Made by a program: the position numbers and the translations under genes
NCBI GenBank assembly: GCA_002683015.1
Contig: NYSO01000031.1
Span: forward strand, 7,618-12,723
DNA length: 5,106 nucleotides
Origin: Rhodobiaceae bacterium
Lineage (GTDB): Bacteria > Pseudomonadota > Alphaproteobacteria > MED-G09
Reading direction: 5' to 3'
Notes under the pieces: model-generated
What the model saw: only the letters and a program-made list of their open reading frames with translations
What the model was told of the DNA's origin: nothing
Database searches by the model: none
Shown here: positions 1 through 5,106 of the stretch, piece by piece
How the letters are laid out: each line of letters opens with the position of its first letter
How positions within the stretch are numbered: position 1 is the first letter of the stretch

Positions 1-1335
1 CAAAAAATACCTGGTGATGGTGTTGTTATTGGTTCAGGTTTAATTAATGGCAGAACAGTTTTTGTTTATGTTAAAGATTTTACTGTTTTTGGGGGTTCGC
101 TATCATTAGCTCATTCAAAAAAGATCAACAAAATTCAAGATATGGCTCTTAAAAATAATGCTCCTTTAATTGGTGTTTTAGACGCTGGTGGAGCGAGAAT
201 TCAGGAAGGAATTGACTCCTTAGGTGGTTACGCAGAGGTTTTTCAAAGAAATGTTTTAGCATCTGGAGTGATTCCTCAAATTTCAATTATTATGGGACCA
301 TGTGCAGGTGGAGATGTCTATTCACCAGCGTTAACTGATTTTATCTTTATGGTTAAAGATACCTCTTACATGTTTGTTACTGGACCTGATGTTGTAAAAA
401 CAGTTACAAATGAAGAAGTAACCTCTGAGCAACTTGGAGGTTCAGAGATTCATACAACAGTCTCTTCTGTGGCTGATGGTGCTTATGAAAATGATTTGGA
501 AATGATGGAGCAAATTAGAGAATTAATTGATTTTCTGCCTTCAAGTAATATTAGCCAAGCACCTATTAAAAATACCGATGATCCTATTGATAGAGTAGAG
601 GATAGTCTTGATACTCTTGTTCCAGATAATTCAAATACTCCTTACGATATTAAAGAGCTTATTTTAAAGGTTATAGACGAGAATGATTTTTTTGAAATAC
701 AAGAAAAATTTGCTCAAAATATTGTTACTGGTTTTGGTAGATTTGATGGCTTTACTGCAGGCATTATTGGTAACCAGCCTATGCATTTAGCGGGTGTTCT
801 CGACTCCGATGCTAGCAGAAAAGCTGCACGATTCGTTAGATTTTGTGATGCATTCTCAATTCCGTTAGTTACATTTGTTGATGTACCAGGATTTTTACCT
901 GGAACATCTCAGGAGTATGGTGGTTTAATCAAAAATGGTGCAAAACTCCTTTATGCATATGCTGAAGCAACGGTTCCTAAAGTTACTATTATAACTAGAA
1001 AAGCTTATGGTGGAGCCTATTGTGTCATGGCACCAAAACATTTAAGAGGTGATATTAATTATGCATGGCCGAGTGCAGAGATTGCTGTTATGGGAGCTAA
1101 AGGTGCTGTTGAAATCATTTATAGAAGTGATCTTGATGATTCTAAGAAAATTGCTGAATATACAGAAGCCTATGAAGATCGTTTCTTAAATCCTTTTGTT
1201 GCTGCTGAAAGAGGGTATGTAGATGATGTTATTATGCCTCATAACTCTAGAAATAGAATTATAAAAGCTTTAAAAATGCTTAGAAATAAGAAATTATCAA
1301 ATCCATGGAAAAAACACGATAACCTACCCTTGTGA
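1..1335 (+). CDS. pccB: Propionyl-CoA carboxylase beta subunit (carboxyltransferase), 5'-partial
   Basis: The reading frame is open from base 1, so the gene enters from the left. 444 residues are present; against a usual length of about 510, roughly the first 65 are missing. PccB transfers the carboxyl group from carboxybiotin on PccA to propionyl-CoA, giving methylmalonyl-CoA, in a cytoplasmic alpha6beta6 complex. Both crotonase-like carboxyltransferase halves are visible. The N half has PGDGVV (window residues 4-9), the oxyanion-type block [10 protein letters not shown] (61-70) and [12 protein letters not shown] (99-110). The C half has DVPGFLPGT (294-302), [11 protein letters not shown] and [10 protein letters not shown]. 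These match PCC beta subunits rather than methylcrotonyl-CoA carboxylase or AccD. One oddity is Cys at window residue 341, where characterised PCC enzymes have Asp, so acyl-CoA preference may differ. The ATG at 142 is an internal Met, because homologous sequence continues upstream of it. pccA starts 7 bp after the TGA, so the two are one operon. The family call is firm; exact substrate is inferred. Confidence 0.95.
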   Translation, partial: QKIPGDGVVIGSGLINGRTVFVYVKDFTVFGGSLSLAHSKKINKIQDMALKNNAPLIGVLDAGGARIQEGIDSLGGYAEVFQRNVLASGVIPQISIIMGPCAGGDVYSPALTDFIFMVKDTSYMFVTGPDVVKTVTNEEVTSEQLGGSEIHTTVSSVADGAYENDLEMMEQIRELIDFLPSSNISQAPIKNTDDPIDRVEDSLDTLVPDNSNTPYDIKELILKVIDENDFFEIQEKFAQNIVTGFGRFDGFTAGIIGNQPMHLAGVLDSDASRKAARFVRFCDAFSIPLVTFVDVPGFLPGTSQEYGGLIKNGAKLLYAYAEATVPKVTIITRKAYGGAYCVMAPKHLRGDINYAWPSAEIAVMGAKGAVEIIYRSDLDDSKKIAEYTEAYEDRFLNPFVAAERGYVDDVIMPHNSRNRIIKALKMLRNKKLSNPWKKHDNLPL

Positions 1336-1342
1336 GAATTAA

Positions 1343-3322
1343 ATGTTTAAGAAAATTTTAATTGCAAATAGAGGTGAAATTGCTTGCAGAATAATATCCT
1401 CATGTAAAAAACTTTCTATTCCAACAGTAGCGGTTTATTCTGATGCAGATGAGAGGGCATTGCATGTAAAGCTTGCTGATGAGGCAGTAAATATTGGACC
1501 AGCTCCGTCATCAGAGTCATATTTATCAATTGATAAAATTATTTCAGCTTGTAAACAGACTAATGCCGATGCAGTACATCCTGGATATGGTTTTTTATCT
1601 GAGAACCATCTTTTTATGAGTAGACTTGAAAAAGAGGACATTACTTTTATTGGACCATCTGCTGAACCAATTCGGGTAATGGGTGATAAAATAGAATCTA
1701 AAATATTTGCTATTGAAGCTGGAGTTAATACTGTTCCGGGATATCAAGATATAATTAAAACATCGGATGAGGCTATTCAAATTGCTAAAAATGTCGGATT
1801 TCCAGTAATGATTAAAGCCTCTGCTGGTGGAGGAGGTAAGGGAATGAGAATTGCTTTCAATGAAGGTGATATTCCTGATGCTTATACCTCTTCAATAAAT
1901 GAAGCTAAATCAAGTTTTGGTGATGATCGAGTATTTATTGAAAAATTTATTGTTAAGCCTAGACATATTGAAATTCAAATTCTTGCTGATAATCATGGAA
2001 ATGTTATTCATTTAGGAGAAAGGGAGTGTTCAATTCAAAGAAGGAACCAAAAAATTATTGAGGAGTCCCCAAGTCCATTTGTTGATAATGAGTTAAGGGA
2101 AGCAATGGGTGCCCAAGCTGTTCAATTAGCAAAAAAAGTAGGTTATCAAAGCGCAGGAACAGTTGAATTTATAGTTGATCAAGAGAGAAATTTTTATTTT
2201 TTAGAGATGAACACAAGACTTCAGGTTGAACACCCCGTTACAGAGTTAGTAACAGGTTTTGATTTAGTTGAAGAGATGATAAAAATTGCTGCTGGTGAAA
2301 AATTAAATATTTCTCAAAAAGATGTTAAGTTTAGTGGTTGGGCAATTGAATCTAGAATTTATGCTGAAGATCCAGAAAGAAATTTTATGCCCTCAACTGG
2401 CAGATTAATCACTTACAAACCTCCAACCTCTATTGATAATATAAGAAATGATACCGGTGTTTATGAGGGCGGAGAAATTTCAATGTTTTATGATCCGATG
2501 ATTTCTAAACTTTGTTCTTATGGCGAAAATAGAAAGAAAGCATGTGAATTAATGCAAGAAGCTCTTAATAATTATGAAATTTCAGGAATTCAGAATAATT
2601 TAAATTTACTGTCTTCAATTATTAAAAATGAGAAATTTATTTCTGGAGATATTAATACAGGTTTTATTGCCGAAGAGTATCCTGACGGCTTTAATTCCAA
2701 AGTGGTTCATAAAAAAGACTCTTTAAATTTTTCATTGGCAAGTATTTTTGCTTTTTTAAAAATTAAAAATAGAAATAAAAATATTGATTTAATGAATAAT
2801 TCTAAATTCAATGAAAGAACTCTTTTTGCTCATATAAATAAAGATGTGTTCGAATTTAAAACCTACAATTCTCAAAAAAATAGCGTTATCGAATATGATG
2901 GGAATGTGATCACATTAGAGTCTGATTGGTGTATTGGTGATAAAGTAATGAAAATCAAAATTGACGAAGTTGATTTTACTTTTCAAATTAATAAAACCTT
3001 AAAAGGCTATCATATTCAAGGCTATGGTATGTCAGGACTTGTTAAAATTAGATCAAAAATTGCTAATGATCTATCCTCTTACATGATAGAGAAAATTATA
3101 ACTAAAGATACTAAAATTATAAAATGTCCTATGCCGGGTTTAATTGTTTCAATTGATATCGAAGAGGGTCAATCTGTGGAGGACGGAGATAAACTATGTG
3201 TTGTTGAGGCAATGAAAATGGAAAATATCATTAGGTCTGAAACATCTGGTGTGATAAAGAAAATTCATTGTAAAGAGGGGGATAGTCTAGCAACAGATGA
3301 GGTTATGATAGAGTTTGAGTAG
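1343..3322 (+). CDS. pccA: Propionyl-CoA carboxylase alpha subunit (biotin carboxylase + BCCP)
   Basis: Complete at 659 residues, the usual length for bacterial PccA. It carboxylates biotin with ATP and bicarbonate and carries the biotin to PccB. The biotin carboxylase domain (about 1-445) opens with the canonical KILIANRGEIACRI. It has MGDK (Lys116), the ATP-grasp glycine loop after Lys158 (ASAGGGGKGMR, 159-169), the CSIQRRNQK bicarbonate/ATP block ending at Lys237, and the catalytic EMNTRLQVEHP (Glu288, Asn290, Arg292). The RRNQK form, with Asn, resembles PCC enzymes; E. coli AccC has His there. Residues 446-590 are a divergent, Lys/Asn-rich linker in the position of the BT domain that contacts PccB. 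The C-terminal biotinyl domain (about 592-659) has CPMPG and EAMKMEN, with Lys625 the expected biotinylation site. The start is fixed by the conserved N-terminus; upstream there is only a weak GAGAA overlapping the pccB stop. Coupled translation with pccB is likely. The last 20 bp overlap lipB on the other strand. Confidence 0.96.
   Translation: MFKKILIANRGEIACRIISSCKKLSIPTVAVYSDADERALHVKLADEAVNIGPAPSSESYLSIDKIISACKQTNADAVHPGYGFLSENHLFMSRLEKEDITFIGPSAEPIRVMGDKIESKIFAIEAGVNTVPGYQDIIKTSDEAIQIAKNVGFPVMIKASAGGGGKGMRIAFNEGDIPDAYTSSINEAKSSFGDDRVFIEKFIVKPRHIEIQILADNHGNVIHLGERECSIQRRNQKIIEESPSPFVDNELREAMGAQAVQLAKKVGYQSAGTVEFIVDQERNFYFLEMNTRLQVEHPVTELVTGFDLVEEMIKIAAGEKLNISQKDVKFSGWAIESRIYAEDPERNFMPSTGRLITYKPPTSIDNIRNDTGVYEGGEISMFYDPMISKLCSYGENRKKACELMQEALNNYEISGIQNNLNLLSSIIKNEKFISGDINTGFIAEEYPDGFNSKVVHKKDSLNFSLASIFAFLKIKNRNKNIDLMNNSKFNERTLFAHINKDVFEFKTYNSQKNSVIEYDGNVITLESDWCIGDKVMKIKIDEVDFTFQINKTLKGYHIQGYGMSGLVKIRSKIANDLSSYMIEKIITKDTKIIKCPMPGLIVSIDIEEGQSVEDGDKLCVVEAMKMENIIRSETSGVIKKIHCKEGDSLATDEVMIEFE
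3212..3220 (+). other. Biotinylation motif (Met-Lys-Met) of PccA
   Basis: These nine bases encode Met-Lys-Met within EAMKMEN. The central Lys625 lies 34 residues from the C-terminus, the normal place for the biotinyl lysine in BCCP domains. It implies that the organism has a biotin protein ligase (BirA type), which is not in this window. Confidence 0.93.
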
Positions 3323-3956
3323 GAATTATTTTTACTTCAAAAGTCTTTTTAAAATTTGATATTAAAATTTTATCTATTTCTTTTTTTTTAATATTTAAAC
3401 CAATTTTTTCTATACTTGTGACTCCACTATTTTCGTTACCACAAGGAATTATTCCTGAAAAATGTTCTAAATTTGGATTAATATTTAAACTTATCCCGTG
3501 AAAACTTATGCCTTTTCTTATTCGTAGTCCAAGAGATGCAATTTTTTCTTCGTTATTTACCCAAATGCCTACTTTGCCTTTTATTAAAAATGATTTTATA
3601 CCAATATCCATTAAAGAGTTCATTATCCATTGCTCTAAAAGTCTTATAAAGGATTTTACATTATAATCTCTATCTCGAACATTTAACATAACATATGCAA
3701 CTCTCTGACCTGGACCATGGTATGTAAACTGACCACCTCTATTCGTTCTAAAAACTGGAAATAAATTTTCGTTTAATAAATCTTTGTCATTTGAGCTTGT
3801 TCCAGCAGTATAAATAGATGGATGTTCTAGAAACCAAAGTAATTCAGAGGCTTTATCTTCATTAATGCCTTCAACTCTTTTTTCCATTAATTCAATACTT
3901 TTTTTATAGTCGACTAATTCACTTGAATTGAAAAACTCTATTACATTTTTATTCAT
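3303..3956 (-). CDS. lipB: Octanoyltransferase LipB (octanoyl-ACP:protein N-octanoyltransferase)
   Basis: Complete at 217 residues, a normal LipB length. LipB moves octanoyl from acyl carrier protein to a lysine on lipoyl domains of pyruvate and 2-oxoglutarate dehydrogenases and of glycine cleavage H protein. LipA then inserts sulphur. It acts in the cytoplasm. Family blocks appear in order: EHPSIYTAGTS (44-54), RGGQFTYHGPGQ (73-84), KVGIWV (128-133), EKIASLG with Lys138, FHGISLNINP (152-161) and IIPCG with Cys172. By homology to E. coli and M. tuberculosis LipB, Cys172 and Lys138 are the catalytic acyl-thioester dyad; both are present, so the enzyme should be active. The TAGTS and VAYVMLN wording is typical of alphaproteobacterial LipB. 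The ATG start gives a family-typical N-terminus. The bases before it (AAATAAATAATT) contain no Shine-Dalgarno. The gene is monocistronic as far as visible and faces pccA tail to tail, overlapping it by 20 bp. The C-terminus is Lys-rich and AT-driven. Confidence 0.96.
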   Translation of the reverse strand: MNKNVIEFFNSSELVDYKKSIELMEKRVEGINEDKASELLWFLEHPSIYTAGTSSNDKDLLNENLFPVFRTNRGGQFTYHGPGQRVAYVMLNVRDRDYNVKSFIRLLEQWIMNSLMDIGIKSFLIKGKVGIWVNNEEKIASLGLRIRKGISFHGISLNINPNLEHFSGIIPCGNENSGVTSIEKIGLNIKKKEIDKILISNFKKTFEVKIIPTQTLS

Positions 3957-4006
3957 AATTATTTATTTTTAAAAACTCTTTTGATAAATTCTATTTAAAG
4001 TAAATT

Positions 4007-4012
4007 ATTATA
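4007..4012 (-). promoter_or_regulatory. Possible lipB -10 element
   Basis: Read on the minus strand, these bases give TATAAT, a perfect sigma-70 -10 hexamer about 50 bp before the lipB ATG. I find no good TTGACA-like hexamer 16-18 bp further upstream. In sequence this AT-rich a chance match is quite likely, so this is only a candidate. It would imply a 5' leader of about 45 nt. Confidence 0.25.
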
Positions 4013-4041
4013 TTAACTCTTTTTGCATAAGGCTATATGAT
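4013..4041 (+). promoter_or_regulatory. Candidate sigma-70 promoter for tRNA-Leu (and probably mgtE)
   Basis: A -35-like TTAACT (4013-4018, 4 of 6 to TTGACA) is separated by exactly 17 bp from TATGAT (4036-4041, 5 of 6 to TATAAT). Transcription would begin near 4047-4049, only a few bases before the mature tRNA 5' end at 4052, as is common for bacterial tRNA genes. Spacing and position are the main support, because single hexamers are easily found by chance at this base composition. It nearly abuts the possible lipB -10 on the other strand, so the 95-bp gap would hold two divergent promoters. Confidence 0.45.
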
Positions 4042-4051
4042 AAATAATATT

Positions 4052-4138
4052 GCGGCCGTGGCGGAACTGGTAGACGCGCAGCGTTGAGGTCGCTGTGGGA
4101 TAAAACCCGTGGAAGTTCGAGTCTTCTCGGCCGCACCA
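4052..4138 (+). tRNA. tRNA-Leu, anticodon GAG, with encoded CCA
   Basis: An 87-nt class II tRNA with every arm visible. The acceptor stem is GCGGCCG (4052-4058) paired with CGGCCGC (4128-4134), all seven pairs Watson-Crick. The discriminator is A4135, followed by a genomic CCA (4136-4138). The D stem is GCG/CGC (4061-4063, 4075-4077) with GG at 4069-4070. The anticodon stem is CAGCG/CGCTG (4079-4083, 4091-4095) around loop TTGAGGT, which puts GAG at 4086-4088. The long variable arm pairs GGG (4097-4099) with CCC (4106-4108). The T arm is GGAAG-TTCGAGT-CTTCT, with one G-U pair. Anticodon GAG, the long variable arm and discriminator A all fit leucine; it reads CUU and CUC. It is far more GC-rich than its flanks, as expected for a stable RNA. 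mgtE begins 21 bp downstream. Confidence 0.98.
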
Positions 4139-4147
4139 ACTTTTTAC

Positions 4148-4152
4148 AGAGA
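4148..4152 (+). promoter_or_regulatory. Weak ribosome binding site of mgtE
   Basis: AGAGA lies 7 bases before the ATG at 4160, a partial match to the anti-Shine-Dalgarno. It supports this ATG over the next in-frame Met (residue 25). It sits inside the 21-bp spacer after the tRNA CCA, so the mature mgtE mRNA would have almost no room for any other 5' leader element. Confidence 0.45.
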
Positions 4153-4159
4153 AATCATT

Positions 4160-5106
4160 ATGAGTGATTATAAATTAGATAATAAAAGTACGGACTTTAT
4201 ACCTTTTGATCCTTCTATTATTTCAGAAATTATGGATGCACTTGATTCATCTGACAGAATTAAAGTTATAAAAATTACAAAGGATTTATCAGCTGCTGAT
4301 ATTGCTGACATCATTAACTTGCTACCAAGAACCGAAATTAAAAATTTTATTGAATATATAGAAAATGATTTTAATCCTGAAATTTTATCAGAATTAGAAG
4401 AACATATTAGAGAAGAGGTAATAAATTACCTGGGACCAACTCATGTTGCTGAGTTTCTTCAGGAGCTTGAGACCGATGACGCTGTTCATGTGATCGAGGA
4501 TTTAGGTGAAAGTGATAAAAATATTATTCTTAATAAAATACCTGACATAGATAGAAAAGATCTTGAGCTATCATTAAATTATCCTGAGGATAGTGCTGGT
4601 AGACTTATGTCAGTTGATTTTGTCTCTCTAACGCCAAATATGAATGTTGGTGAAGCTATAGATAGTTTTAGAATTAGCGATGATTTACCAATTGAGTTTT
4701 ATGAAATTTATCTGGTTGATGGCTCAAGCAAGCCTATTGCGGCTATTTCTTTATCAAACATAATAAGATCCTCAAGAGATAAAAGTTTAAAAGATTTAGA
4801 GTCTCATGAATTAATTAAGATTTCTGCTGAAATGGACAGGGAGTTGGTTGCGTATCAATTTGAAAGGTTTGATCTTGTTTCAGCTCCAGTTATAGATGAA
4901 AAAGGAAGTTTAATTGGTGTTATTACAGCTGATGATATTGTTGAAGTTTTTAAAGATGAAGCTGGTGAGGATATAAGATTATTAGGTGGTGTAGGGGATG
5001 AAGATATTACTGATAGTGTGATTGAAACATCAAGGAGCCGTTTTTCATGGCTTTTTGTTAATTTAATTACTGCAGTAATTGCCTCTATCGTAATTGGAAT
5101 CTTTGA
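4160..5106 (+). CDS. mgtE: MgtE-family magnesium transporter/channel, 3'-partial
   Basis: 315 residues are present and the frame is still open at the right edge; the family is about 450-470 long, so most of the membrane part is missing. MgtE is a homodimeric inner-membrane Mg2+ channel/transporter whose cytosolic part senses Mg2+ and closes the pore. The visible order fits: an acidic helical N domain (about 20-143, with LGPTHVAEFLQEL at 91-103 and TDDAVHVIEDL at 105-115), the conserved YPEDSAGRLM (141-150), a first CBS domain (about 146-205), and a second (about 210-265) with VIDEKGSLIGVITADDI. The plug helix follows (about 268-293), and then RFSWLFVNLITAVIASIVIGIF, the start of TM1. The Asp/Glu-rich cytosolic half matches the family's Mg2+-sensing surface. 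The pore-lining TM helices, with the conserved TM5 Asp, lie outside the window, so transport competence cannot be judged. The gene is probably co-transcribed with the tRNA 21 bp upstream. CorB/CorC-type CBS transporters are excluded by the N-terminal superhelix and the CBS-before-TM order. Confidence 0.94.
   Translation, partial: MSDYKLDNKSTDFIPFDPSIISEIMDALDSSDRIKVIKITKDLSAADIADIINLLPRTEIKNFIEYIENDFNPEILSELEEHIREEVINYLGPTHVAEFLQELETDDAVHVIEDLGESDKNIILNKIPDIDRKDLELSLNYPEDSAGRLMSVDFVSLTPNMNVGEAIDSFRISDDLPIEFYEIYLVDGSSKPIAAISLSNIIRSSRDKSLKDLESHELIKISAEMDRELVAYQFERFDLVSAPVIDEKGSLIGVITADDIVEVFKDEAGEDIRLLGGVGDEDITDSVIETSRSRFSWLFVNLITAVIASIVIGIF

Noticed and set aside
142..144. ATG at 142 as the start of pccB
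   Set aside because: The frame is open from base 1 and the upstream residues ([17 protein letters not shown]) match conserved carboxyltransferase sequence, so this is an internal Met.
1435..1641. Minus-strand reading frame of 68 codons
   Set aside because: It lies wholly inside the strongly conserved biotin carboxylase domain of pccA and has no recognisable family features; it is a shadow frame.
1595..1780. Minus-strand reading frame of 61 codons
   Set aside because: It is antisense to conserved pccA sequence, low in complexity, and has no supporting start signal.
3351..3388. Possible terminator for pccA: AAAATTT/AAATTTT inverted repeat (3351-3357, 3365-3371) and a T run at 3381-3388
   Set aside because: The stem is purely A-T, lies inside the lipB coding sequence, and is separated from the T run by about 9 bases. 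Such palindromes are common by chance at this base composition.
4128..4145. Intrinsic terminator formed by the tRNA 3' arm plus TTTTT at 4141-4145
   Set aside because: The T run is short and follows the CCA by two bases, while the hairpin is the tRNA itself. Partial termination is possible, but mgtE has no other promoter room, so I do not call it.
4139..4159. Mg2+ riboswitch or leader ahead of mgtE
   Set aside because: Only 21 bases separate the tRNA from the ATG, far too few for any known Mg2+-sensing leader.
1..5106. Mobile element, CRISPR array, phage or defence system
   Set aside because: I see no transposase, direct-repeat array, integrase or att-like duplication. The tRNA 3' end is not repeated in the window and all genes are ordinary core families.

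Overview
The window is a visibly AT-rich bacterial chromosome segment, with GC looking like about a third by eye. Every gene belongs to a well-known housekeeping or core-metabolism family. Layout: (1) a 5'-truncated propionyl-CoA carboxylase beta subunit (pccB), followed 7 bp later by a complete alpha subunit (pccA), both on +; (2) lipB on -, convergent with pccA and overlapping its 3' end by 20 bp; (3) a 95-bp AT-rich intergenic region holding divergent promoter signals; (4) tRNA-Leu(GAG) on +; (5) 21 bp later, an mgtE-type magnesium transporter/channel gene that runs off the right edge. No stretch over 300 bp lacks a gene.

The organism is most likely an AT-rich, compact-genome alphaproteobacterium, for example a marine Pelagibacterales-like or other streamlined lineage. 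This is an inference. It rests on the alphaproteobacterial flavour of LipB (HPSIYTAGTS, RGGQFTYHGPGQ, FHGISLN and PCG blocks), the PCC-type carboxylase pair, very short spacers, strong preference for A/T-ending codons and AGA arginine, and weak Shine-Dalgarno sequences. The lineage cannot be fixed without a search.

Functionally, PccB and PccA form one biotin enzyme. PccA carboxylates its own biotin (on Lys625) using ATP and bicarbonate, and PccB transfers the carboxyl group to propionyl-CoA to make methylmalonyl-CoA. That feeds propionate, odd-chain fatty acid and branched amino-acid carbon towards succinyl-CoA. LipB starts protein lipoylation, which the 2-oxoacid dehydrogenases and the glycine cleavage system need. 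MgtE imports Mg2+ under control of its own cytosolic sensor domains, and its gene is probably co-transcribed with the tRNA.

I see no undescribed system, mobile element, CRISPR array or defence module. The observations most worth a second look are a Cys in PccB where characterised propionyl-CoA carboxylases have a specificity-determining Asp, the terminator-less overlapping convergence of pccA and lipB, and the tight tRNA-mgtE linkage.
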